Shown: positions 16,607 through 24,805, counted from the stretch's first letter. The stretch is 33,504 nt of DNA from Sandaracinus sp. (GCA_020633125.1 JACKEH010000050.1:1-33504), one strand, 5' to 3'. The notes: a model not told the origin generated them from the letters alone. A program made the numbers and translations.

Positions 16607-17322
16607 CCGACGAGGAGCTTCTGGGGCTGCTCGGCGAAGCCGCGCGTGAGCGCGACGGCGACGACGCGCGTTGGGATGCGTTTGCCGAAGGAGAGCTCGA
16701 AGGCGAAGCGCTCGAAGCCTTCCTCGCCGAGGAGCGCGCGCGGGCGACCACGCCCGAGGCCCTCGCCCGGTTGGAGGCCCGCATCGAAGCCACGCGTCCG
16801 CTCGACGAAGGGCTCGACGCGTTCGTGGAACGTACCGAAGGCGCGATCGCGGCGGCGCCGTCCGAAGCCCCCGCCGCTCCGGTGTCGCCCGCGGTGCCGA
16901 GCTTGGCTGCGCGGCGCGCGCGGGTGTGGGGTGGGGCAGCCACGGTTCTCGCAGCGGCCGCGGCGGTCTTTCTGATCGTGCGCCCGGCGGCGACACCGGG
17001 CTACGAGCTCGAGGTCTCCGGCGGCGCGAGGACGCAGCGCGGATCGGAAGAGACGAGCGCGCGCTTCCATCGCGACGATCACCTCGTCGTGGTCTTGCGT
17101 CCCACCGATCGCGTCGACGCGGCCGTGCGCGCGCGTGTGCTCTCCGCGAGCGGGGCGCGACTCGACGTGCCGGTCCAGGTGTCCGTGACGGGCGCGGTGC
17201 GCCTCGACGTGCGTGTCGGCGAGCTCGTGCACCGCCCAGGCCCAGCCGAGATCGGCCTCGAGGTGCAGGTCGGCGACGAAGCGCCGAGCGTTCATCGGGT
17301 TCGCTTCGAAGTGCTCGACTGA
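16603..17322 (+). CDS. Membrane-anchored anti-sigma-factor-like protein
   Basis: A 239-residue protein whose ATG overlaps the sigma factor stop and follows GGAGGAA (16591-16597), so the pair is translationally coupled. Residues 1-100 are acidic and helical (MTDEELLGLLGEAARE...), the position expected for a sigma-binding domain, but the HxxxCxxC zinc motif of ZAS anti-sigma factors is absent. A Pro/Ala linker leads to a single TM segment at about 108-125 (GGAATVLAAAAAVFLIV), and the remaining ~110 residues form a beta-rich extracytoplasmic domain (LEVSGGARTQRG..., VVVLRPTDRVDAAV...). This is the architecture of a sensor anti-sigma factor. Assignment rests on context and topology rather than on a motif, so confidence in function is moderate. 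Confidence 0.75.
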   Translation: MTDEELLGLLGEAARERDGDDARWDAFAEGELEGEALEAFLAEERARATTPEALARLEARIEATRPLDEGLDAFVERTEGAIAAAPSEAPAAPVSPAVPSLAARRARVWGGAATVLAAAAAVFLIVRPAATPGYELEVSGGARTQRGSEETSARFHRDDHLVVVLRPTDRVDAAVRARVLSASGARLDVPVQVSVTGAVRLDVRVGELVHRPGPAEIGLEVQVGDEAPSVHRVRFEVLD

Positions 17323-17363
17323 GCTTCGGCTTCGACGGTGCCGGCCACACGCCGGAACCCGAA

Positions 17364-17405
17364 CGCCCGACGCCCGCGCCTCGAGTCGAGGGCGGGCGTC
17401 GGGCG
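17364..17405. terminator. Long hairpin between convergent anti-sigma and lipoprotein genes
   Basis: CGCCCGACGCCCGC (17364-17377) pairs with its exact complement at 17392-17405, with a further CCTCGA/TCGAGG stem inside and one bulged base. No T-tract, but the stem is very stable and sits between two convergent 3' ends. Confidence 0.6.
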
Positions 17406-17422
17406 GTGGGCGAGCGTTGGGC

Positions 17423-17995
17423 TCAGGGAACCCGCACGTAGCTCGGCGGAAGCGGCGTGCTGAGCTTCCCGCCGTCGTTGCGCACGAACCAGACGTAGAC
17501 GTGCTGCCCTTGGAAGCGCTGCGGCATCTGAACGTAGTAGTTCGAGCCGATCACGTAGTCGGGGTCGATGTCGACGAACTCGTAGTCCGAGGGATTCGTC
17601 TGCGACCCGACGCCGACGACGACGTAGGGGCGAAGCTGCGCGGGATCGTGAATCTCGTATTGGAACGAGTTGGTGATCGACGCGCCTTCTTCGCGCAGGC
17701 GCACCCGAAGCAGCTGCGTGCCGTAGAACGGAAAACGAAGGCAGTCCTGACACGAGCAGGTATTGCAGGTCGGCACGCGACCGTCGGCTTGCACGTCGGT
17801 GTAGGGGAGGTCGCACGTGAGCTGAGGCTCGTCGGACCACCAGCACTGCGCGTTCGTCCCGTAGGAGAGGTTGCCGATCGAAGTTCGAAGCTCGGCCTCT
17901 TGAGCCTCCGCCTCGTCGAAGAGGGCGGGGTCTCCGACCTGAGCGGCGCAGCCAACGAGTCCGAGAGCGAGGGCGAAAAACGAGCGCGGTAGCAA
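17423..17995 (-). CDS. Small lipoprotein with CxxCxCxxC cluster (paralogue 2)
   Basis: A 190-residue lipoprotein, paralogue of 15376-15873. I choose TTG at 17995 because AGGAGG (18002-18007) lies six bases upstream and the product begins LPRSFFALALGLVGCAAQ, an ideal lipoprotein signal; a GTG at 18028 in frame would add eleven basic residues and place the AGGAGG inside the coding region. The mature part has an extra pair of Cys (QCWWSDEPQLTC) not present in paralogue 1, then the shared VPTCNTCSCQDCLRF cluster and beta-rich domain. It is the last gene of a minus-strand run after the CHAT gene, 158 bp downstream of it. A perfect 8-1-8 palindrome lies in its leader (18040-18056). Function unknown; co-location suggests a link to the sigma/anti-sigma pair. 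Confidence 0.82.
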   Translation of the reverse strand: MLPRSFFALALGLVGCAAQVGDPALFDEAEAQEAELRTSIGNLSYGTNAQCWWSDEPQLTCDLPYTDVQADGRVPTCNTCSCQDCLRFPFYGTQLLRVRLREEGASITNSFQYEIHDPAQLRPYVVVGVGSQTNPSDYEFVDIDPDYVIGSNYYVQMPQRFQGQHVYVWFVRNDGGKLSTPLPPSYVRVP

Positions 17996-18001
17996 GGCGA
18001 A

Positions 18002-18007
18002 CCTCCT
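18002..18007 (-). promoter_or_regulatory. Shine-Dalgarno AGGAGG deciding a TTG start
   Basis: A perfect AGGAGG on the minus strand six bases before the TTG at 17995. It argues against the longer GTG start at 18028. Confidence 0.65.
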
Positions 18008-18039
18008 GTGATGCCGGATCGAAGGCACGACGAGGCCCT

Positions 18040-18056
18040 CGGAGGTCGGACCTCCG
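18040..18056. repeat. Perfect 8-1-8 palindrome in lipoprotein leader
   Basis: CGGAGGTC-G-GACCTCCG, 45 bases upstream of the TTG start of the second CxxCxCxxC lipoprotein. The dyad is a candidate operator or a leader hairpin; I see no matching site upstream of paralogue 1. Confidence 0.35.
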
Positions 18057-18153
18057 TGCGCGCTCCCCGTGCGGTTTCAGACGAGTAGCACCGGCCTTCC
18101 GCGATGCTCGTGGTCAATTCCTTTCCAGACCAAATGCGAATCTCGAGCGTCGT

Positions 18154-20769
18154 TCACGGAACGAAATGCCGAAGGATTCCGGCGTTCGTGTTGCCGCGAC
18201 GGTACGCCGTTCGCAGACGTTCCTCGACCGAGCGCCCCACGAGGTCGGGGTCGAGGAGCTCGAGCGCGGAGGCGTCGTCGAGGGGCTCCGTCGTCGCCAC
18301 CACGTGCTCCGCGCCCGCCGCCACGAACGCGGCGGGAAGGGCGAGCTCGGTGCCGGTCGCGTCCACGTGCGCCGTGTCGCAACCGAGCAGCCAGACCTCG
18401 CGCGGCACCGCGGGCGAGGCGAGCACGTCCGAGAGCGTGAGTCGGTCGTCCGCCAGCGGCAGGCCGGTGTCCCAGAGACCGCCGCCGGCTTCGCCGTGGC
18501 CGGCGTAGTGCAACACGTCCGTGCTCGCCATCGCGTCGAGCCAAGCGCGGTGCGTCGCCTCGCGGCCTTCGAGCACCCGCACCTCCACGCCTCGCGCGCG
18601 CCACGCCGCCGCGGTGCGTTCGGCTTCTCGTCGTGCGCCTTCGAGGTTGCGGCTCGGGTCGGCCACGACGAGCACCCGGCGCGCCCTCGGACCCGGCGCG
18701 ACGCCGCCGAGGTCGAGCCCGTAGACGACGTCGTGGGTCGCGCCGAGCGGGCCTTCGGGGCCGACCGCGGTGTGAAGCGAGAGCCGGCGCGCACGAGCGT
18801 CGGCGAGCACGCGCACTCGCGTCGTGCTCGGGAGGCGCGCCGCGATCGCCGCGTGCACCGCGTCGACTTCGAACGCGACCCGCGCCGCGAGCACCTCGGT
18901 GGACGGTGCCGGGCCCCGCGCGAGCACCGCGAGCGTCGTGTCGTCGAGCGGGAAGAGAACGACTTCGAGGGTGCCGTCGGCCGGCGGTGGCGGGGGGCCG
19001 AGCGCGTCGCGTAGCTCGGGGAAGCTCGCGTAGAGCGCTTCGAGCCGAGCCCTCGTGCTCGCACGGTCTTCGTCCAACGTGTGGCGAAAGGCTTCGAGCT
19101 CGACGGACGGAACGCTCCATGCGCTCGCGGCTCGCTCCGCGAGGTCTGCACGCTGACGCCAGTAGGCCTCGAGTGCCTCTTCGCCTTCCGTGGGCACGAC
19201 GGCGGGACGAAGCACCGCGGCGAGCCCCCGTCGACGTGCGTGTCGTGCCGTTTCGAACGCGAGCTGTGAGAGGCCTCGATCGAGTGCGAGTCCCACGCGA
19301 CGCCGCGCGCTCCGACCGTGGGTCGCCGCAAAGAAGCGGCCGGCGCCTTCGAGGGGAACGCGTCGGTGCCACTCATCCACCGTCGCTTCGGCGCGGCCCC
19401 AAGCGTCGAGGGCGTCGTCGGTTCGGTCCACGGCCTCGTAGACGCGCCCGAGGCCGTCTTCGGCGCGCCAGACCAAATCGAGCCAGTCGGAGGCACGCCC
19501 GCGACGGCCGAGTTCCACGAACGCGGCTTCGGCCGACGCGTACTCTCCCTCGCTCAACGCCACTTCGGCCTGTAGCTCGAGCGACCACGCGTTCGCCGTC
19601 TGGTCGTGAACGTCGAGCTCGAGCGCCCGGTCGCGCCACTGCCGGGCGTCGTCGAGTCGACCGAGGCGGAGGTACGCGGTCGAGAGCTCCACGGCCGCCG
19701 TCGCGGCGTCGATGGGCCGTTCGCACGCCTCGCGAAAGAGTGACCAACCCTCTTCCAAGGGGCCGAGCGCTCCGAGGAGCGACGCTTCGGTTTCTTCGAG
19801 CACCCCTTGGCCACCGAGGTTCGTGACGAACGTCGCCCGCGTGCATGGATCCATGCGTGCACGCCACGGCTCGAGCGTCGCCATCGCGGCGCGGCCTTCT
19901 TCGTGGCGACCGAGGCGATGAAGCGCGTCGGCACGAATCTCGACCGCGCCCGCGAGCACCACGAGGTCCTCCACGCGGGCCGCGTGCTGCTCGGCGTCTT
20001 CGAGCGTGTCGATGGCCTCGCGAAAGCGGCCTTCGGCGTGAAGCAGGGTGCCGAGCTGCATCGACGTGCTCGACCGATGAATGGTCGACTCGCCGAGCTC
20101 CTCACGAAGCGCGTCGAGCGCCCGCCGCGCTTCGCCCGAGCGTCCGAGCCGACGGAAGAGCACGAAGGCTCGCGCCAACGCGTCGGCGCGGCGCTCGCTG
20201 TCCCGACCTCCGAGGAGCGGAATCGATTGGTCGTAGAAGGCGAGGCATGCTTCTGCGTCGCCCCGCGAGAACGCGAGGCGGGCCCGCATGCCGAGCAGGA
20301 GGCCTCGCTCGTGGTCGTCGTGGGGTCGGACTTCGTCGAGCGCGGCGTCGGCGGCGTCGAGGTCCCCGCGAGAGCGCGCCTCGCGTGCGCGCGTGATGCC
20401 GGCGGGGACTTCGTACGGACGCAGGCGCAAGCTCGAGCGCGCGCCGGGGCGCTGGAGGACGAGCGGACCTGCGCGAAGCGGGCGTGAGAGCTGAAGCAGC
20501 CGCCCGCCGAGGTGTGCCCGTTGTGCGGCCGTGGCGCCTTCGACCTCGACCGGGGCGTCGCCTTCGACCCAGATCACGACGGCGTCGTCGCCGTCGAGCT
20601 CGCAGGTCTCGTCGTCGGGTTGGGCCGAGCAGCCGTGCAGCTCCACGCGAAGCTTCGCGAGCGCGACGGGCTCTTCTTCGCAAGGCGCGCACGCGGCAAG
20701 CAGGAAAACGACGAGCAGTCGAGAGCCGCTCTCGAACGTTTCGCGTTTCGTGGCGACGGCCTTCGGCAC
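18154..20769 (-). CDS. Lipoprotein TPR-CHAT domain protease
   Basis: An 871-residue protein. Starting at GTG 20769 gives VPKAVATKRETFESG then LLVVFLLAAC, a lipobox with Cys27; the frame is open to 20868, but that extension would bury the signal peptide. Residues ~30-130 are a Cys-containing beta domain; ~135-560 are helical TPR-like repeats (for example GDLDAADAALDEV, GRFREAIDTLEDAEQ, LGRLDDARQWRDRALEL); the last ~260 residues are a CHAT (caspase HetF associated with TPRs) peptidase. The catalytic pair is His758 in HYAGHG and Cys797 in LLGCDTA, with GTELALPAAFVAAGAEHVVATTEPL matching the family C-terminus. CHAT proteases are caspase-like and often need activation by partners. A lipid anchor puts it outside the cytoplasm. 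It is followed by the CxxCxCxxC lipoprotein and faces the sigma/anti-sigma pair. Confidence 0.88.
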   Translation of the reverse strand: MPKAVATKRETFESGSRLLVVFLLAACAPCEEEPVALAKLRVELHGCSAQPDDETCELDGDDAVVIWVEGDAPVEVEGATAAQRAHLGGRLLQLSRPLRAGPLVLQRPGARSSLRLRPYEVPAGITRAREARSRGDLDAADAALDEVRPHDDHERGLLLGMRARLAFSRGDAEACLAFYDQSIPLLGGRDSERRADALARAFVLFRRLGRSGEARRALDALREELGESTIHRSSTSMQLGTLLHAEGRFREAIDTLEDAEQHAARVEDLVVLAGAVEIRADALHRLGRHEEGRAAMATLEPWRARMDPCTRATFVTNLGGQGVLEETEASLLGALGPLEEGWSLFREACERPIDAATAAVELSTAYLRLGRLDDARQWRDRALELDVHDQTANAWSLELQAEVALSEGEYASAEAAFVELGRRGRASDWLDLVWRAEDGLGRVYEAVDRTDDALDAWGRAEATVDEWHRRVPLEGAGRFFAATHGRSARRRVGLALDRGLSQLAFETARHARRRGLAAVLRPAVVPTEGEEALEAYWRQRADLAERAASAWSVPSVELEAFRHTLDEDRASTRARLEALYASFPELRDALGPPPPPADGTLEVVLFPLDDTTLAVLARGPAPSTEVLAARVAFEVDAVHAAIAARLPSTTRVRVLADARARRLSLHTAVGPEGPLGATHDVVYGLDLGGVAPGPRARRVLVVADPSRNLEGARREAERTAAAWRARGVEVRVLEGREATHRAWLDAMASTDVLHYAGHGEAGGGLWDTGLPLADDRLTLSDVLASPAVPREVWLLGCDTAHVDATGTELALPAAFVAAGAEHVVATTEPLDDASALELLDPDLVGRSVEERLRTAYRRGNTNAGILRHFVP

Positions 20770-20833
20770 CCCGCCCGTATGACGTGAAGCGCGAAAGGAC
20801 GCGAGCGGACCCGTCACGGCGACGGAAAGGCGA

Positions 20834-20861
20834 AGCGCCCCGCCCTCTCGGGCGAAGCGCT
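20834..20861 (-). terminator. Possible terminator after the serine protease gene
   Basis: AGCGC/GCGCT outer and CGCCC/GGGCG inner stems with a two-base mismatch between and a four-base loop, followed on the minus strand by a weak TCGCCTTTCC. It lies between the protease stop and the CHAT start. Confidence 0.4.
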
Positions 20862-20907
20862 CGGCCACGTGTTCGGCTCCGGTACGACCCGAGCACCGAG
20901 CTCAGGC

Positions 20908-22311
20908 TCAGGGGAACATCTGGCGAAGGCTCGAGATCACGCCGGAGTATTCCTTCGTGATGCGGACGCCGGTGTTCGGACGATCGTCGTTGGCCGAGCA
21001 GGTCTTGCAGTGCTCCCACGAGACGATGCCGGTCACGACGAGCGTGTCGCCGTCGAGGTAGTGGTAGAGCGAGGAACCGCTGTGGCCACCCGAGATGTCG
21101 CAGTGAAAGCGGAAACGGCGGTTGATGCCGTCGCCGTCGGGCGACGAGTGCTCGCCGGCGGCGCACCAGCGCGAGTCGCCGTAGAGGCCGCGGCTCTGGC
21201 AGACCTTCGTGTCCCAATCGTTCTCCGCGCCCGGCGAGTTCTCGCGGCCACAGGAGGGATAGCCTCGGTTGTACCGGGTGCGGTTGGCGAAGTCGGCGTC
21301 GCTTCCCCACCAATACCAACCCATCCAGCCGACGACGTCGCCCATGCGCGAGGAGTGCGTGACCATCACGCCGATGTCCCACGGCGTCGCGGAATAGGGC
21401 ATGTCCTCCTGACCGTCGGCGCGGCTGAGGAATCCGCTCGGCACCCAATACCAAGTCGGCGCGATGTTGGCGTTCGGGTTGTACGCCGCGCTGGCGCGCC
21501 ACGCGTTCTGGCCGCTGCGACCGGCGTAGGCGGTGCTGCCACGCCACGCGCGGTTCTCGAAGTCACGAATGCAGTGGGCCGCCGTGACGATGTGCTTGGG
21601 ACCGACGAGCGTGCCCGAGCATCCACCGTTCACGCCGAGGCTCACGAGCCGTCGGTAGGCCGAGTGGGTCTGCGCGACGTTGTAGGTGCCCATGAGGCTG
21701 CGGGTGTCGACGCCGTTCGACCAACCCTTGTGGGTCACGCCGTCGGGACCTTCGGGCACGTCGGGGATCGCGGTCGGATCGACGGGGTTCTCGTCGACCT
21801 CGAGGCCGTGACGGTCGAGGCTTCCGAGGTCCATCGCCTCGGCGTGCGCGCGCGCGTCGGCGCGATCGATCACCTCGTCGGGGAAGGTCACCTCGAACTC
21901 GTGACCCGTGGAGAGGTTCACCGTGACCCAGCGTGACCGCTCGTCCGCGGGCTCGGCCGCGTCTTCTTCGGTCTCGGCCGCGAAGGTGATCTCCGGCGTC
22001 TCGGCATCGCCGTCGACCACGTCACCCACGCCGCGGTAGCGGACCACGATCGGCTCGTCGCTTCCGTCGATGCCGAGCATCTCGCTCATCTCGCGGAGCG
22101 AGCCTTCGAGCGACGCGAGGTCGGCACGAAGCGCTTCGTCCACCTCCAGCCCCTCGGGCAGGATCACCTGAACACGCGCGGCGCTCGTCGCTTCGTCCAC
22201 CGTCGGGTCGATCGTCGGCTCCGTGTCGCCGGCGCAACCGAACGCGCCGAGCGCGAGGGCCGAGAGAGTGAGCGCGAAACGCCATCCGTTCATGGCTCGT
22301 CGAATCGTCAT
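20908..22311 (-). CDS. Trypsin/V8-like serine protease lipoprotein
   Basis: A 467-residue exported protease. ATG 22311 is favoured over 22293 because GGAGGAG (22319-22325) is seven bases upstream. The signal peptide ends LGAFGC (Cys26). Residues 27-200 are an acidic pro-region. The peptidase domain (about 200-467) has His246 in TAAHC, Asp312 in PWDIGVM and Ser411 in GGHSGSS, replacing the GDSGG of trypsins; this is closer to V8/glutamyl-endopeptidase-like S1 enzymes. Several extra cysteines (for example CSGT, PSCGREN, KVCQSR, RWCAAG, HCKTC) suggest disulfides. The acidic pro-region probably keeps the enzyme inactive until cleaved. It lies downstream of the sterol-isomerase-like gene but is separated from it by a terminator, so it is likely a single-gene unit. 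Confidence 0.9.
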   Translation of the reverse strand: MTIRRAMNGWRFALTLSALALGAFGCAGDTEPTIDPTVDEATSAARVQVILPEGLEVDEALRADLASLEGSLREMSEMLGIDGSDEPIVVRYRGVGDVVDGDAETPEITFAAETEEDAAEPADERSRWVTVNLSTGHEFEVTFPDEVIDRADARAHAEAMDLGSLDRHGLEVDENPVDPTAIPDVPEGPDGVTHKGWSNGVDTRSLMGTYNVAQTHSAYRRLVSLGVNGGCSGTLVGPKHIVTAAHCIRDFENRAWRGSTAYAGRSGQNAWRASAAYNPNANIAPTWYWVPSGFLSRADGQEDMPYSATPWDIGVMVTHSSRMGDVVGWMGWYWWGSDADFANRTRYNRGYPSCGRENSPGAENDWDTKVCQSRGLYGDSRWCAAGEHSSPDGDGINRRFRFHCDISGGHSGSSLYHYLDGDTLVVTGIVSWEHCKTCSANDDRPNTGVRITKEYSGVISSLRQMFP

Positions 22312-22387
22312 CGGGGGTCTCCTCCGCTGCCGTCGTCGGCAGTCGAGAGGTCTTTCGTGGGCCCCACGTGGGATTCGACATCGAGAA

Positions 22388-22429
22388 CGAAAAAAGAGAG
22401 CTCGGGGGCGTTTGGGAGGCACCGAGCTC
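22388..22429 (-). terminator. Intrinsic terminator after the cycloisomerase-like gene
   Basis: GAGCTCGG and CCGAGCTC (22422-22429 and 22398-22405) form an 8-bp stem with a 16-base loop. On the minus strand the stem is followed at once by TCTTTTTTCG, a proper U-tract, 38 bases after the stop at 22467. Confidence 0.75.
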
Positions 22430-22466
22430 GGTCGAGATTCACGGGCGTGCTTCGAGGGGCGCGTCC

Positions 22467-23276
22467 TCAGCTCGGCGGCACCAAACAACCCGCGAACTCG
22501 CGAAGCCCCGGCGCGTGGTCGACGACGGTCGTGACGAGCGGCGCGACGTGATGTCGAACGAGCTCGAGGAAGAGCCAATCCGCGAAGAGGGCCGCGCTCA
22601 CGTAGACGAAGACGAAGCGAATCGGCAGCGCGACGTCGCGCTCGTCGATCGCCATCCACATCGGCAACGCGACCACGAACGAGAAGGCGTAGACCAACGT
22701 GCCGAACCAGAGCACGAAGACGAGGTCGTCGTAGCAGAAGAGGCTCTGCAGCCACGGGTTCGCGTTGAGCGCGGTCTCGGCGAAGGCGATCGCGATCGGC
22801 GCGATCGTCCACGGCATCCAAGCCCAGGTCCGGCCGGGTGCCTTCTTCGCGAGGAATCGAAACGCGACGCCCGCCAAGGCAGCGTAGGTCGCGAAGTACG
22901 CGATCGTGACGAGGTAGAGGAAGACCGGGTTGCGATCGATCGTCCACGTCACGTCGAAGCCGTAGCGCATGTGCAGGACGTCGAAGAAGAAGGGCGTCTG
23001 CGCGTAGTTCAGGCCGAAGGCGAAGAGGACGACCGAGAGGCAGAGCTTGGTGCTCGTGCGCGACAGAAACGGCAGGCCGCGCTCGCTCTCGTGTGGGCGT
23101 ACGAGCGGAACGAGTGCGCCGGCCGCGAGCACGACGCCGAAGAACATGCACTCGACGTCTTTCCACGCCTCCGCCCAGCCGCTGAGCATCACCGCCCCCG
23201 CGACGGCGCCCCAGATCGGTGTGTAGAGAAGCCACCAGCGTTCGACGGCGGCTTTGGCGGGGTGGGGCGAGAGCAC
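22467..23276 (-). CDS. Cycloeucalenol cycloisomerase-like integral membrane protein
   Basis: A 269-residue membrane protein with about seven hydrophobic segments. It matches plant cycloeucalenol cycloisomerase (CPI1, EC 5.5.1.9) as I remember it, over its whole length: PAKAAVERWWLLYTPIW near the start (plant P-K...YTPFW), LNYAQTPFFFDVLHMRYGF at 89-107 (plant NYFWTHYFFKVLGASYTF), ETALNAN at 167-173 and PMWMAIDE at 205-212 (plant PMFFRMDE), and a C-terminal LFLELVRHHVAPLV. CPI1 opens the cyclopropane ring of 9,19-cyclopropyl sterols. Some myxobacteria make sterols through cycloartenol, so the role is plausible. The GTG at 23276 begins just before the conserved region; no Shine-Dalgarno seen. 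No other sterol gene is recognised nearby. Family call strong; enzymatic activity inferred. Confidence 0.85.
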   Translation of the reverse strand: MLSPHPAKAAVERWWLLYTPIWGAVAGAVMLSGWAEAWKDVECMFFGVVLAAGALVPLVRPHESERGLPFLSRTSTKLCLSVVLFAFGLNYAQTPFFFDVLHMRYGFDVTWTIDRNPVFLYLVTIAYFATYAALAGVAFRFLAKKAPGRTWAWMPWTIAPIAIAFAETALNANPWLQSLFCYDDLVFVLWFGTLVYAFSFVVALPMWMAIDERDVALPIRFVFVYVSAALFADWLFLELVRHHVAPLVTTVVDHAPGLREFAGCLVPPS

Positions 23277-23365
23277 GGCGCGAGGGTAGCGCGCGTGTCA
23301 GCCGGCGCGGGCTCTCGACTCCGCCGCCGGTGGTGAGCGGCCGGAGTTTCGGCGACCCTTCGCTC

Positions 23366-24805
23366 ATGAGGGGTCGAATCCTGCTTTCGCTCGTCGTGCT
23401 CGGTGGCTCGTTCGTCGGGTGCGGCGACGACGACGTCGCGACGGACGCGGGCACGTCACGCGACGCCGGCACGCGCGACGGTTCCGCCGACGGGGCCATC
23501 GCCGAAGACGCGGGAGACCGAGACGCCGCCCCGGGAATCGACGCCGGTCCCGGGCTGGCGTGCGCGCTTCCCACGCCCTTCGACGCGTCGCACGCCTACG
23601 CGCGAACGCTGCACGTGCGTGCCGGCGCGACGGGAGGGGACGGGAGTGAAGCAAGCCCCTTCGGCGACATCGAAGAGGCCGCCGCCGCCGCGACGCCCGA
23701 CACGCTCGTTCTCGTGGCGGCAGGTACCTACGATCACGTGCGGTCCATCAGCCCTCGCGGCGAAGAGGGCCGCCCCATCGCGTTTCGCGCGGACGGCGAG
23801 GTGATCGTCGACGCGGGCGCCGGGAACACGGGCTGGTCCATGAGCGATGCCCGATGGGTCGTGATCGAGGGGTTCACGATTCGCAACGCGGGCGTGCACG
23901 GCATGAACCTCGACGACGGTGGGAGCTACGACTCGCCCTCGCATCACGTCGTGCTTCGCGACCTCACGATTCCGAGCGCGGGCTCCGGCGGCAACAACGA
24001 CTGCATCAAGATGTCGGGCGTCGACGACTTCTGGATCGAGGGCAGCGACGTGTCGGGCTGCGACCGAGGCGAGATCGTCGACATGGTCGGCTGCCACGAC
24101 GGTGTGATCTCGGACAACCACTTCGCGAGCCCGGTCGGCAACGGCGTGCAAGCGAAGGGGGGCTCGAGCGACGTGTGGATCACGCGCAACGTCTTCGAGG
24201 ACATCCCCGGCCGCGCGGTGAACGCGGGCGGCTCCACGGGGCTCGAGTTCTTCCGCCCGATCGACGCACCTCACGAGGCGGCGCGCATTCGTGTCGTCGC
24301 GAACCTCGTCTTGCGTGGCGGCACCGACAGCGGTGCGGCGGTGGCCTTCGTCGGCTGCGACGCGTGCGCGTTCGTGAACAACACGGTGGTGCACCCGAGC
24401 ACGTGGATCGCGCGCATCCTCCAGGAGTCCGCCGACGCGCGTTTCGTGCCGTCGCGTGAGGGAGTCTTCGCCAACAACGTCGTCGTCTTGCGCACCGCGG
24501 ATCTTCGGACCTTCTTCAACGTGGGCGGCGGCACGGCGCCGGAGAGCTTCGTGTTCGCGAACAACCTCTGGTTCGCGGAGGACGAAGGCGCCGGGTGGGC
24601 CGGGCCGAGCTACGCCGGGACGGGCATTCCCGCCGGGGTCGACGAGCTCGTGCAGCGTGATCCTCTGCTCGGCGACGATGACGAGCTCGGCGCCGAGAGC
24701 CCCGCGCGTGGTGCCGGGCGAACGCTGCCCTTCGCGCTGCCGCCCGACCTTCGGGGTCGCTGCTTCGAGACGCCACCGTCGGTGGGCGCGCTCGAGTCGC
24801 CCTGA
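23366..24805 (+). CDS. Lipoprotein with right-handed parallel beta-helix domain
   Basis: A 479-residue exported protein. The ATG at 23366 gives a signal peptide ending GGSFVGC (Cys19), followed by a DAG/DAA-rich linker to about residue 68. Then LHVRAGATGGDGSEASPFGDIEEAAAAATPDTLVLVAAGTY-type sequence starts a pectate-lyase-like beta-helix (DUF1565-type opening), with coil repeats such as WVVIEGFTIRNAGVHGMNL, HHVVLRDLTIPSAG, DFWIEGSDVSGC, DGVISDNHF, DVWITRNVFEDI and FVFANNLWF. It ends with the LGAESPARGAG...PPSVGALE motif typical of this group of right-handed beta-helix proteins. A polysaccharide-binding or lyase role is possible; I cannot identify catalytic residues. It stands alone between the divergent cycloisomerase-like gene and convergent fetB. 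Confidence 0.87.
   Translation: MRGRILLSLVVLGGSFVGCGDDDVATDAGTSRDAGTRDGSADGAIAEDAGDRDAAPGIDAGPGLACALPTPFDASHAYARTLHVRAGATGGDGSEASPFGDIEEAAAAATPDTLVLVAAGTYDHVRSISPRGEEGRPIAFRADGEVIVDAGAGNTGWSMSDARWVVIEGFTIRNAGVHGMNLDDGGSYDSPSHHVVLRDLTIPSAGSGGNNDCIKMSGVDDFWIEGSDVSGCDRGEIVDMVGCHDGVISDNHFASPVGNGVQAKGGSSDVWITRNVFEDIPGRAVNAGGSTGLEFFRPIDAPHEAARIRVVANLVLRGGTDSGAAVAFVGCDACAFVNNTVVHPSTWIARILQESADARFVPSREGVFANNVVVLRTADLRTFFNVGGGTAPESFVFANNLWFAEDEGAGWAGPSYAGTGIPAGVDELVQRDPLLGDDDELGAESPARGAGRTLPFALPPDLRGRCFETPPSVGALESP

Noticed and set aside
18633..19826. Arg-rich plus-strand frames opposite the CHAT gene
   Set aside because: The minus strand has a complete TPR-CHAT protein with catalytic residues.
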